Assembly: GCA_965203685.1 (NCBI GenBank)
Contig: OZ241908.1
Location: 186,001 to 250,000, forward strand
Source: VXYL01 sp965203685
GTDB lineage: Bacteria; Pseudomonadota; Gammaproteobacteria; Pseudomonadales; Azotimanducaceae
Direction: 5' to 3'
Length of the DNA: 64,000 bases
Positions 24,548 to 32,773 of the stretch are shown piece by piece. The position numbers and the translations under genes are program-made. Positions within the stretch are counted from its first letter, which is position 1. Every line of letters begins with the position of its first letter. The notes under the pieces are model-generated. The model saw nothing but the letters and a program-made list of their open reading frames with translations. It ran no database searches and was not told the DNA's origin.

Positions 24548-25759
24548 GTGCATCGTTCGGTCGCGCACCTCGTGCTGGTCACGGGCTGTGCCGTGCCAGC
24601 GCTGGGTGGAGACGACCCGTTCGATTTCGATCTCACCGAACAAACCATGGCGCCGGGCGCGGCGTGGCAGGTGGGCGGATTCGTGGAGTTGGGTGGGCGC
24701 TACTTCACTGTGTCCGACGACTGGCTCTCCCAGCGCCTCTTGGCGCAAACCGAAGTCAAGTGGTCGCGGGGACGTTGGCAGACGTTCGTTCTCGGGACCG
24801 CGGAGGTGGATCCTCCAACCGGGCGCTACCGCGACCCGTACCGCGCCGAACTGCGCGAAATCTACCTTCGATACGGTGGCGACGGCTTCGATCTCACCGT
24901 CGGTAAGCATCGCGTGGCCTGGGGTACAGCGGACGGCATCGGCACGATCGACCGCATCAATGCGGTCGACTTCCGCGACCCGATCCTGAACGCGCGCACG
25001 CCGTCGCGGCGACCGTCGTGGCTCGTTCGAGCCCAGCAGAGCACGCCGCTCGGCATCTTCGAGGCCGTCTGGCTACCGCGCGGTCGGGACCGTAAGTTTC
25101 CCGAACCGGGGAGCCCGTGGGCCACGGCCATGCTTCGGCGCTCGGGTGACCAAGGCGTCGTCGCCATCGACGATCCCCATGGCCACGAAGGCGGCGTACG
25201 CTATTTGCGCTACGGCCGCGGCTTGGACTGGGGTGCGGCGGTCTTCGACGGCTTCACCGACGCGCCCGTGGCCAGTCGGCCCGACGGCACCGTGCTGAGG
25301 CTCCTGCCGAAGCGCAGCCGAACCTGGAACGCCAATGCGGCGCTAGGTCTCGCGCAGAGTACATGGCGCAGTGAGGTTGCCTACACCGCGACTGCCACCG
25401 AGAGCGAGGCCGGACGTACGGGACGCTGGCAGGCCGTCGTCGGTTGGGACCGGACCTTCCTGGTCGACCTGTACGTCAATTTGCAGGTGTTCTACGAACG
25501 CTCGGATGGGGCGGAGGCGAGCCGTGGGGGAACGTTCGCCCTGACCAAGCCCGTAATCGACGACGCCGCGACGCTGGCTTTGCGCGGCCAGTGGGCGGAG
25601 CAGGGGCAGCACGCCGTCGAGGCGTCGTTCGAGATCCACGTCAACGATGAGTTGACGGTCTCGTTGCGCGCGCTGGCGTTCGCGGGGGAGCCCGGCTCGC
25701 CGCTCGGTGACCTCGCGGGCCATGATTTCGCGGAGTTGGCGGCGCGCTGGCTCTACTGA
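24548..25759 (+). CDS. Outer-membrane beta-barrel protein of an MMPL/LolA export operon
   Basis: The 403-residue protein has a GTG start five bases after the LolA-like gene. A signal peptide ends near VPALGG, and alternating beta-strand segments run through to a C-terminal aromatic (AARWLY). FELGGRYFTV-type strands, the periodic Trp/Tyr and the segment LTVGKHRVAWGTADG resemble DUF1302-like outer-membrane proteins. It completes a three-gene inner-membrane/periplasm/outer-membrane set. Substrate unknown. Confidence 0.75.
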   Translation: MHRSVAHLVLVTGCAVPALGGDDPFDFDLTEQTMAPGAAWQVGGFVELGGRYFTVSDDWLSQRLLAQTEVKWSRGRWQTFVLGTAEVDPPTGRYRDPYRAELREIYLRYGGDGFDLTVGKHRVAWGTADGIGTIDRINAVDFRDPILNARTPSRRPSWLVRAQQSTPLGIFEAVWLPRGRDRKFPEPGSPWATAMLRRSGDQGVVAIDDPHGHEGGVRYLRYGRGLDWGAAVFDGFTDAPVASRPDGTVLRLLPKRSRTWNANAALGLAQSTWRSEVAYTATATESEAGRTGRWQAVVGWDRTFLVDLYVNLQVFYERSDGAEASRGGTFALTKPVIDDAATLALRGQWAEQGQHAVEASFEIHVNDELTVSLRALAFAGEPGSPLGDLAGHDFAELAARWLY

Positions 25760-25775
25760 AGGGCGCAACGAGAGG

Positions 25776-25895
25776 TCATTGCCCGTGTTGGGCGGCGAGG
25801 TCTGACGGCACGGGAACAGTGTCCGGGAGGATGTCTTCGAATCCGACGCAGGCTTGTTGCGAGCCAGCACGCCGGTCATTGCGTTGGCGGCCAGT
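25776..25895 (-). pseudogene. Duplicated 3' fragment of the neighbouring MFS gene
   Basis: This stretch is a diverged copy of 26956-27075, the last part of the MFS transporter. The minus-strand translation ends EDILPDTVPVPSDLAAQHGQ, then stop, against EDILPDTVPSASDLAAQDGQ in the real gene. The copy has a one-base insertion, so it is not in frame further upstream. The two copies flank the secreted-protein gene at 25972-26793 as direct repeats, so that gene looks inserted next to, or copied with, the transporter end. Confidence 0.75.
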
Positions 25896-25971
25896 ACGGA
25901 TTAGGGGAACTACCACGGCTGAACCGCGTTAGCCGCCTTGGCCAGTTCGGTTCAGAGCGCGCTCGAGCGTT

Positions 25972-26793
25972 TCAACCCGGTTCCGGCTCAGGACGGCAAC
26001 GAAAGTTGCTCTTGACCTCCGCCAACTGCGAATCGGACATCTCCGAAACGACGTCGGCGAGTAGCGTGCCGGTATCGGTGCGAGTGATGCGAAGTTTCCC
26101 GTCAGGCCCTTCGAGCCAGATGAAATAGCCGCAGACGATCAAGTTCTCGTAGTGAACTTCAAGGTCGGTGGCCACATAGATTCCCGGTTCCGGCGCGCCG
26201 GGCGGGTCGACGTATACGGTCACCTTCCACACGTCTACCTCGGCGAGCTCGCCGGCCGTCGCCCGAAACGCGGCCTGACCTTTGCGCCACTCCTCGGCGG
26301 CGGTTGTCGAAGGCGACGAGCCGGGCAACATCGCGAGGGCTGTTTGGTGGTCCCCGGTGGCTAGGGCCTCGTGGTAGGCCACCGTGCGTGCCTGGGCGAC
26401 TCGCTCGATTTCCGACCGCTCCAGCTCCTCAAGTTCCCGGCTCGGCAGCTTATCTTCCTGGCGTTCATTGCTGCCACACTCGAAGTCCTGCACTAGCACG
26501 AACGACTCCTCGAGTCCCTCCCCATCCACGGGTTCGCTCGCCATGAACTCGTATGTGCCAAACCGGGGTGTAAGTCCATCGCACAACCGGACGGCCGTCG
26601 GGAACAGCAAGCGCTGGCCCTCGCCGACGTCCAGTGCTTCGTCGACTTCCAGCGTAAGCTGAAAGGTCCGACCCGTCTCGCGAGTCACCTCAATCACGGG
26701 ATCGGCAACCACGGGCGAAGCCACAATTGCAGCAAACCCCATCAAGGTCACTAGGTGGATCTTGCGCACACGCGCCCTGCTCGCGCTGTTCAC
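25972..26793 (-). CDS. Secreted protein of unknown function, DUF4019-like C-terminal part
   Basis: About 273 residues from GTG 26793 (GTG 26769 also possible). The signal peptide has the hydrophobic core LVTLMGFAAIVAS and cleavage near VVADP. A beta-rich N-terminal part follows, then an acidic helical stretch (RELEELERSEIERVAQART). The final domain carries AYHEALATGDHQTALAML, KVTVYVDPPG, GIYVATDLEVHYENLIVCGYFIW and DGKLRITRTDTG, recalling DUF4019. That assignment is by eye only. It is enclosed by direct repeats of the MFS 3' end. Confidence 0.6.
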   Translation of the reverse strand: MNSASRARVRKIHLVTLMGFAAIVASPVVADPVIEVTRETGRTFQLTLEVDEALDVGEGQRLLFPTAVRLCDGLTPRFGTYEFMASEPVDGEGLEESFVLVQDFECGSNERQEDKLPSRELEELERSEIERVAQARTVAYHEALATGDHQTALAMLPGSSPSTTAAEEWRKGQAAFRATAGELAEVDVWKVTVYVDPPGAPEPGIYVATDLEVHYENLIVCGYFIWLEGPDGKLRITRTDTGTLLADVVSEMSDSQLAEVKSNFRCRPEPEPG

Positions 26794-26957
26794 GCCCAAC
26801 CCTCGATCCGGACCCCTACTATACCACTCCGCGCCTTCGGCTAGCCCCCAAGGAACCTGCCCCCGCGCCTCAAACGGAATGTCGGCCCCCATCACCACGA
26901 AGCCCGCGGCCGTGCGAACGGTCGGGTTGAGTACCGTCGGCCAGGGAGCCGCCAGGG

Positions 26958-28294
26958 TCATTGCCCGTCTTGGGCGGCGAGGTCTGACGCCGAGGGAACC
27001 GTGTCGGGGAGGATGTCTTCGATCCGACGCAGGCCTGTTACGAGCCAGGACGCCGCGGCCAGCGCTAGCGCGGCGACGGCGACGACGCCGTACATCAGGC
27101 CCATTCCTCTCCCGGGACCGACACCGAGGATGCTCCCGACGCTACTCGCCAAGGCGCCGCCGCTCGCCATCAACGGCTCGAAGACGCCCTGTGCAAGAGG
27201 GGCGGCCAACATCAGGCCGAGGCACTGGGCGCCGACGCCGAAGACGATGCGCAGCGAAAAGACGCGCCCGAGGAAGCTCGGTGCCACCTTGACCTGCCAG
27301 ATCACCCGCGACAGCGCCATCATGGTCGTGAACGACATGCCGATGGCGGCCACGCCGATGGCCGTGACAATCACGCTCTCGCGCAGGCCGATCAGCACCA
27401 TGGCGAGGGCGGCGCCGACGAGGGCCACCAGCACGCCGTGCATGCGGCGTTGCGGTCCGCCCCAGGCCGCTAGGAGGACTCCCGAGGCAAGCGCGCCGAA
27501 TCCGAAGCTCGCGAGGACCATCCCCGCCGCCTGCTCGTCCGCGAAACTCAAGACCAGCGGTGTGCACAAGGCGAACCCGAACCCGGGCATGAGCAGCATC
27601 GACGTGGTGACCAAGCCAAGCAGCAGCCGCAACGGCGGGCGTTCGTTCAAGAGCGCCAGCCGGCGGCGAAGTCGCCGGCGATACTCCCTGAGGGTTCTTC
27701 GTCGGATTCCCGCGGCGGTCGCGGAATGACCGCCAGCAGCAAGGCGGCGATGCTTGCGCCGAAGGTGACGAAGTCGATGATGAAGATCGCCCCGAGTCCA
27801 ATGGCGCCTAGAACGACGCCGGCCAGGGCGGGGCCGAGGATCATCTCCAGCCCGGCGATCATCTGCGACAGGCCAGCGGCGCGGCCAAGCTGTTCCTTGC
27901 GCACCAGCAGGGGGACACTGGCATCGAAGGCCGGCAGCACGAATGCGTTCGCGACGCCGTTGACGAAGAGGGCAACGTACAAGTGCCACGTCGACAGGCT
28001 GTCGAACACATAGAGCGCGGCGATGGCCAACGTGCTGAGGCTGGCCACCATGTTCGCGACGATCATGACCTGGCGCCGGTCCAAGCGGTCGACGAGCGGC
28101 CCGGCAACCAGCGCGCCGAGCCCGAGAGGCAGGAAGGAGGCTAGGAGCAGCAGGCTGTAGGCGGTCGTGTCGCCGGTTTCCGCGAGCGTCCAGATCACCA
28201 GGCCGAAGCGTGTCATGGCCGAGCCGACGGTGGACACCATCTGCCCGGCGAGGATGCCGCCGAAGGCGCGTTCTCCCGTTAGACGCACGTTCAC
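26958..28294 (-). pseudogene. MFS transporter (MFS_3 type) broken by a frameshift
   Basis: Two frames join to one MFS exporter of about 445 residues. The first reads from GTG 28294 to a stop at 27647, with helices 1-6 and GPLVDRLDRRQVMIVANM as the motif A loop. The second carries NERPPLRLLLG onward, with helices 7-12, to 26958. At about 27650-27660 the first frame gives GDFAAGWRS then stop; one added base would restore GDFAAGWR-x-LNERPPLR, the usual loop. No slippery heptamer is visible, so this is a mutation or sequencing error. It lies 27 bases after the sucrase/ferredoxin-like gene, in the same orientation. Confidence 0.8.
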
Positions 28295-28321
28295 CGGTTG
28301 GTCCTGACCACTCGTAAGTGG

Positions 28322-29260
28322 CTACGCGGCGTCGAACCGCAGCCGCATCGGCGAGGTGGGCTCGACGGCGCGGCAGGTCATGAGGTATTTCGCGGGGTCC
28401 GGTGCGAACGACAGCCGGTGTTTGTGGATCGCGGCCTCCGTGCGAACACTCACGGCACAGCTATCCAGGCGGTCGAGTTCGCACTCTACTGACAGCGCAT
28501 CTGCCGCCCAGATGTCGTAGTGACGCCTGGCGAAGGCTTCGGCAGCAGCGGTGGGGCCGTTCTGGCCGATGCGGCCACGAAACCCGTGCTCGTAGACGCG
28601 CCCGTTGCGTTCGGCGTCGACGAGGGCATCGACGTTCTCCGGCGACACGTGCCCGTAGCAATTGCCACTCGGCAGGCACCAGACGTTGGCGGCGAACCGG
28701 CAGCCTCCGAAGTGCGCCCCGTGCCACATCTCGATGTCGCCTCGGCCGCGCAGGTGCCGATACACGGCGTTGCCGTCCACCGCACAGCACGGGTCCACCT
28801 TGCCGTGTGTGCACACGATCACCCGGAAGGTCGGATCTTGGTTGGCCGCGAAATCCAAGGGGCGGTCGCGCATCGCGACGAATGAGGAGTCGAAGTCGCA
28901 GAGCGACTCGTAATCCGCCAGGTCATAGCGCAACTGCAGGGGAGACTGGCCGGGGACGGGAAGGCTGAAAAACACCGCGAACGAGCCGCCCTTGGGTGGC
29001 CGGTCGCGACGGATGGGCAGAATCCGCGGGTGCAGCCCTTCGCCGGTTTCGCTGAACCGTTGCCATGTCTCGAGATTGAACGCGTAGAGCCGCGGCGCGA
29101 TCGACTCGAGTGCGAGCTGCGGGAACGGCGCAAAACCTTCGATGAACACCCCGATGTCGAAGTGGCCCAACGTCCCGGCGGTGGCTTCGCCCCGGCGCCG
29201 GCTTGCAGCAGCGCAACGTTCATGCTCGCCCGTGGGCGTGAGACGTGCTGACGCGCCCAT
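28322..29260 (-). CDS. Sucrase/ferredoxin-like family protein
   Basis: The 312-residue Suc_Fer-like protein belongs to the thioredoxin-like [2Fe-2S] group. The conserved cysteine cluster is VCTHGKVDPCCAVDG (C150, C158, C159), followed by HFGGCRFAANVWCLPSGNCYG (about 183-202), the family's second signature. The N-terminal ERCAAASRRRGEATAGT is also typical. It probably carries an Fe-S cluster and acts in electron transfer. A Fur-like box lies 24 bases before the ATG, and the MFS gene follows directly, suggesting an iron-regulated pair. Confidence 0.85.
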   Translation of the reverse strand: MGASARLTPTGEHERCAAASRRRGEATAGTLGHFDIGVFIEGFAPFPQLALESIAPRLYAFNLETWQRFSETGEGLHPRILPIRRDRPPKGGSFAVFFSLPVPGQSPLQLRYDLADYESLCDFDSSFVAMRDRPLDFAANQDPTFRVIVCTHGKVDPCCAVDGNAVYRHLRGRGDIEMWHGAHFGGCRFAANVWCLPSGNCYGHVSPENVDALVDAERNGRVYEHGFRGRIGQNGPTAAAEAFARRHYDIWAADALSVECELDRLDSCAVSVRTEAAIHKHRLSFAPDPAKYLMTCRAVEPTSPMRLRFDAA

Positions 29261-29284
29261 TCGCTATCCAAGAGGAAAATTAAT

Positions 29285-29303
29285 GCAAATGATTCTCAAA
29301 TGC
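29285..29303. promoter_or_regulatory. Fur-box-like operator upstream of the sucrase/ferredoxin-like gene
   Basis: GCAAATGATTCTCAAATGC matches 11 of 19 Fur consensus positions and keeps the central AATGATTCTC core common in gammaproteobacterial sites. It lies 24 bases from the minus-strand ATG at 29260 and 121 bases before the plus-strand gene at 29425. Confidence 0.55.
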
Positions 29304-29323
29304 GTTTGAATGCTTTGTCAAGG

Positions 29324-29368
29324 CGCGACCGCTTCGCGGTCGCGTTAGAGTTCGCTTACGCGAACTCT
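29324..29368. repeat. Tandem perfect hairpins
   Basis: Two adjacent perfect 9-bp stems: 29324-29332 with 29336-29344 (loop TTC), then 29347-29355 with 29360-29368 (loop TTAC). The same geometry with unrelated sequence occurs at 46879-46922. It lies between the Fur-like box and the PNPOx gene. Confidence 0.7.
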
Positions 29369-29424
29369 CGCGTGCAAAGCCAAACGGCAGTCACGCAAAA
29401 CACCGCGAGGGCAAGGGGAACTGC

Positions 29425-30036
29425 ATGGAAACGATCAAGACCGAGCAAGAGTTGCGCGCCGTGATCGGCGAGGAGATTCCGGGACTCAGTGAGAAGGTGG
29501 AAGCGCGGCTCAATGACTTTGCCGTCGACTTCATTGCGCGTTCCCCGTTTCTCGTCCTATCGACGGCGGACGGGGCGGGTCGCCTGGATGCCTCGCCCAA
29601 GGGTGACGCGCCAGGATTCGTGGCGGTCGAGGACGACCGAACGCTGCTGATCCCAGACCGGCTCGGCAACCGCCTCGCCTATGGGCACCGCAACATCCTC
29701 GTCAACCCCCACGTCGGCGTGCTGTTCATGATCCCGGGGACGTCCGAGACGGTCCGCGTCAACGGCCGCGCAACGCTCACCGCCGACGGCAGCCTGGTTG
29801 AACGGCTCGCCGCCCGCGGCCGCCCCGCCGTGCTGGTGATCCGCGTCGAGGTCGAGGAGGTTTTCTTCCACTGCGCCAAGGCGTTCCTGCGCTCGCGACT
29901 CTGGCAGCCGAACGCCTGGGGCGAGCCGCACAAGGTCTCGTTCGGCAAGATGTACGCGAGACGCAAGAACGCACCTGCCGAGACCGCCGCCGCCGTGGAT
30001 CAGGCGATCGAACGGGACTACCGCGAGAACCTGTAG
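29425..30036 (+). CDS. Pyridoxamine 5'-phosphate oxidase family protein (MSMEG_1061-type)
   Basis: The 203-residue split-barrel flavin/deazaflavin-binding protein carries FLVLSTADGAGRLDASPKGD, LLIPDRLGNRLAYGHRNIL and HVGVLFMIPGTSETVRVNG, then VFFHCAKAFLRSRLW. These motifs define the MSMEG_1061-like PNPOx subgroup, whose substrates are largely unknown. It ends 16 bases before the ABC-F gene and may be co-transcribed with it. Confidence 0.88.
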   Translation: METIKTEQELRAVIGEEIPGLSEKVEARLNDFAVDFIARSPFLVLSTADGAGRLDASPKGDAPGFVAVEDDRTLLIPDRLGNRLAYGHRNILVNPHVGVLFMIPGTSETVRVNGRATLTADGSLVERLAARGRPAVLVIRVEVEEVFFHCAKAFLRSRLWQPNAWGEPHKVSFGKMYARRKNAPAETAAAVDQAIERDYRENL

Positions 30037-30052
30037 CGCGGTTGCGTCGCCT

Positions 30053-31651
30053 ATGTCCACGATCATCTGCCGGCACCTGGCCTTCGGCTACCCGGGTGCC
30101 GAAGGCGACATCTTTGAAGACCTCGATCTCGTCATCGACACCCAGTGGCGGTCGGCCCTGGTGGGCCGCAACGGTCGCGGCAAGACGACGCTTCTTCGCC
30201 TGATCCAAGGCGAACTCGAGCCCGACCGGGGTGCCATCGAGCGAAGCCAGCCAACGGCGTACTTCCCACGGACGGTGGTCGATCCCGACGAGGCTGTCCG
30301 CAACGTGGTTAAGGATGCCATCGGTCCATTCCGCCGATGGGAGGTCGAGATGGACGACCTGCTCGCCGATGGCAGCGAAGACGCGCTTGCCAAGTACGGC
30401 GAGATCCTCGATGCCTACCAGGAGGCTGGCGGCTATGCAGTCGAGGCGGGCATCGAAGCGGAACTCGCAGCTCTCGGGATCGGCGAGACGTACTGGGAGC
30501 GGCCGTTCTCGAGTCTCTCCGGCGGCGAACAGACGCGGTGTCTCCTGGCGAGCTTGTTCGTGCCAGGCGGTTCGAGTGGTCCCGACGCAAGCACGTTCGC
30601 GCTGATCGACGAGCCGACGAATCACTTGGATCGGGACGGGCGGCGTTTCCTGGCGGACTACCTGCGCGCCAAGGCCGGCTTTCTCCTGGTCTCCCACGAT
30701 CGGGCTTTTCTCGATGCCTGCTGCGATCACGTCGTGGCGCTGAACCGCGACACTGTGGAAGTCGAGCGCACGTCGTTCTCGGCGTGGCGCGAGCGCTTCC
30801 GGCAGCGACTGGCAAGGCAGCGGGCGGAGAACGCCGCGTTGAAGCAGGAAATCGCCAGGCTCGGGCAGGTGGCGACAGACCGCCGCGCTGGTGCGCTGAA
30901 GCGCGAGAGCGAGAAAGGAGCACACGTCGACAAGGGCTTCATCTCGGCTCGCGCCAAGCGGCAGATGAGGAAAGCCGTCAGCGCCGAACGGCGCGCGGAG
31001 AATGCAGCGGAAGAACGACGCCTCACGCTTGTGGACGTGGAGAAGGACAGGCGCCTGGCCCTGCCGGACTCCCCTCGGAAGGTCGGGCCACTGGTCGTTG
31101 CGAACGACTTCGGCCTTTGGCGTGGCGACAACGCGGTGTTCGACAAGGTGTCCTTCACCGTTGCGCCGGGCGACCGGATCGCCGTCGTCGGACCCAACGG
31201 CTGCGGCAAGACTAGCCTGCTCGACCAGATCGAACGGGCGCCGTACCGGCACACCGGGACGCTACTTAAGCCTGGCCACGTCACCGTAGCGAGGACGTTC
31301 CAGCATCCCCAGTGGAGCGCGGGGCTGCTCCGTGACCACCTTCAGGATGTCGGCATCGACGAATCCCGGTTTCGTCAGGTCATGGCCGTTCTCGGGGTGC
31401 GCGGTGGCGTGCTGGACGGACGCATCGAGGATTTGAGCCACGGACAGCGGAAGAAGATCGATCTGGCGCGGTCGTTCCTCGCGAGCGCCGACCTCCTGCT
31501 CTGGGACGAGCCGCTGAACTTCATCGACATCGACGCGCGCGAACAGATCGAGGAGGTGCTCCTCGGTGACGAACCCGCGGTTGTGTTCGTCGAGCACGAC
31601 GCCGCATTTGTCGAACGCGTGGCGACCGAGGTGATCGATCTGTCTGGCTGA
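30053..31651 (+). CDS. ABC-F family ATPase (Lsa/Vga-like two-domain)
   Basis: The 532-residue soluble protein has two ABC domains and no membrane helices. Domain 1 has Walker A GRNGRGKTT, signature LSGGEQTRCLLASLF, and DEPTNHLD. Domain 2 has GPNGCGKTS, LSHGQRKKIDLARSFL, and DEPLNFID. An Arg/Glu-rich linker joins them (about 245-345). ABC-F proteins act on ribosomes, either protecting against antibiotics or rescuing stalled translation. The layout resembles the Lsa group, but resistance cannot be claimed from sequence alone. Confidence 0.9.
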   Translation: MSTIICRHLAFGYPGAEGDIFEDLDLVIDTQWRSALVGRNGRGKTTLLRLIQGELEPDRGAIERSQPTAYFPRTVVDPDEAVRNVVKDAIGPFRRWEVEMDDLLADGSEDALAKYGEILDAYQEAGGYAVEAGIEAELAALGIGETYWERPFSSLSGGEQTRCLLASLFVPGGSSGPDASTFALIDEPTNHLDRDGRRFLADYLRAKAGFLLVSHDRAFLDACCDHVVALNRDTVEVERTSFSAWRERFRQRLARQRAENAALKQEIARLGQVATDRRAGALKRESEKGAHVDKGFISARAKRQMRKAVSAERRAENAAEERRLTLVDVEKDRRLALPDSPRKVGPLVVANDFGLWRGDNAVFDKVSFTVAPGDRIAVVGPNGCGKTSLLDQIERAPYRHTGTLLKPGHVTVARTFQHPQWSAGLLRDHLQDVGIDESRFRQVMAVLGVRGGVLDGRIEDLSHGQRKKIDLARSFLASADLLLWDEPLNFIDIDAREQIEEVLLGDEPAVVFVEHDAAFVERVATEVIDLSG

Positions 31652-31709
31652 GTTGCCCGTCGCCGGAACTGCGGTACATTACGGACAGCCGGATGTGCGG
31701 AGGAGCGAC

Positions 31710-31970
31710 GTGGGTATTCTCAGTTGGGTCGTGCTCGGATTGATCGCCGGTGCCATCGCGCGATGGGTGATGCCGGGGAAAGGCCCCAGGGGCATCTTGG
31801 TGACCATGGTCATCGGCATCATCGGCGCGTTTCTCGGCGGCTTCATCGGTACGGCCTTGGGGATGGGTTCGGTGGACGGGTTCGATCTACGCAGCCTGTT
31901 CCTTTCGGTGATCGGCGCCGTTGGGTTGCTGCTCGGCTACCGGGCCTTGGCGTCAAGGGACACTGGCTAG
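31710..31970 (+). CDS. GlsB/YeaQ/YmgE family small membrane protein
   Basis: The 86-residue protein has three hydrophobic segments. The family pattern is clear: SWVVLGLIAGAIARWVMPGKGPRGILVTMVIGIIGAFLGGFIG, then LFLSVIGAVGLLLGYRAL. The start is GTG 31710, preceded by GGAGGAG. Members are stress-associated inner-membrane proteins (transglycosylase-associated by old annotation). Confidence 0.9.
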   Translation: MGILSWVVLGLIAGAIARWVMPGKGPRGILVTMVIGIIGAFLGGFIGTALGMGSVDGFDLRSLFLSVIGAVGLLLGYRALASRDTG

Positions 31971-31987
31971 CCCCGCGCACTGATCGC

Positions 31988-32773
31988 TCAGTCCCAGAGC
32001 GGCGTGTACCGGTGACCGTTTCGGTCCACCGTACGGGCGTCCATGTAGCAGACGCTAAACGCGCGTCGCGGCTTGTCCGTCTCGTTCACGCCCGAGCGAT
32101 GCAGCAGCCAGTTGTGGAGCAACCAGACCTCGCCAGCGGGGATGTCGAGTTCCGTACGGCCGGGTTCACCGTCGCATTGCGCTTGCTGTTGGTCGTCCAG
32201 GAATGCGCTTGCATGCGTTGGATTGACGACGCCTCGCCGATGGCTCCCGGGGATTACTTCCAGGCCGCCGCTCCTAGTGTTGGCGTCGTCGAGCGACGTC
32301 CAGATCGTCACTAACGGGTCTCGATCCAGCGCTCGCCAACGATCCTGGTGCCAGGGCAGCTTGGTCCCCGCGCCTGCCGGCTTGATCATGGCCATCGCAC
32401 GGAAGCAGGCGACGGGGATGTCGCCATAGACGTGCCGGCAGATGCCCCGGAACGACGGGCCCTCCAAGTAGCTCCGGAAGGTGGCGACGAGTTCCAGGTC
32501 CTGGATCTTCCGATAGTTCAGCGTGGCGCCCTTGAAGCCCTTGGTCTGGCGTCCGAGGTCGCCGTAGTTACCGCTCGACGAGTCAAGCTGCATGAGCAGT
32601 CGGTCGTAGGGGGCCTCCGCACGGCCGAGCATGATGTCGTCGAGACCCTCACGCAGTCGGGAGAGTGTCCCCGCGTCGAGTCGACCGATCCGGACCTTGC
32701 CCTCGGCCTCGAACCTACGCCAGCCGGAACGGCCTAGCACGGCGGGCAGTCCGTCAGCCCGGATTGGCGCCAT
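31988..32773 (-). CDS. Phytanoyl-CoA dioxygenase (PhyH) family protein
   Basis: About 261 residues. The facial triad of a 2-oxoglutarate/Fe(II) dioxygenase is present: H142 and D144 in LPWHQDRW, and H225 in WLLHRSGVN, followed by R226. GGLEVIPGSH and IPAGEVWLLHNW complete the double-stranded beta-helix. The substrate is not predictable. The start overlaps the end of the symporter gene by 20 bases, so the two are probably one transcript. Confidence 0.88.
   Translation of the reverse strand: MAPIRADGLPAVLGRSGWRRFEAEGKVRIGRLDAGTLSRLREGLDDIMLGRAEAPYDRLLMQLDSSSGNYGDLGRQTKGFKGATLNYRKIQDLELVATFRSYLEGPSFRGICRHVYGDIPVACFRAMAMIKPAGAGTKLPWHQDRWRALDRDPLVTIWTSLDDANTRSGGLEVIPGSHRRGVVNPTHASAFLDDQQQAQCDGEPGRTELDIPAGEVWLLHNWLLHRSGVNETDKPRRAFSVCYMDARTVDRNGHRYTPLWD

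Noticed and set aside
27640..27670. Programmed ribosomal frameshift in the MFS gene
   Set aside because: No slippery heptamer or internal Shine-Dalgarno stimulator is visible; mutation or sequencing error is simpler.
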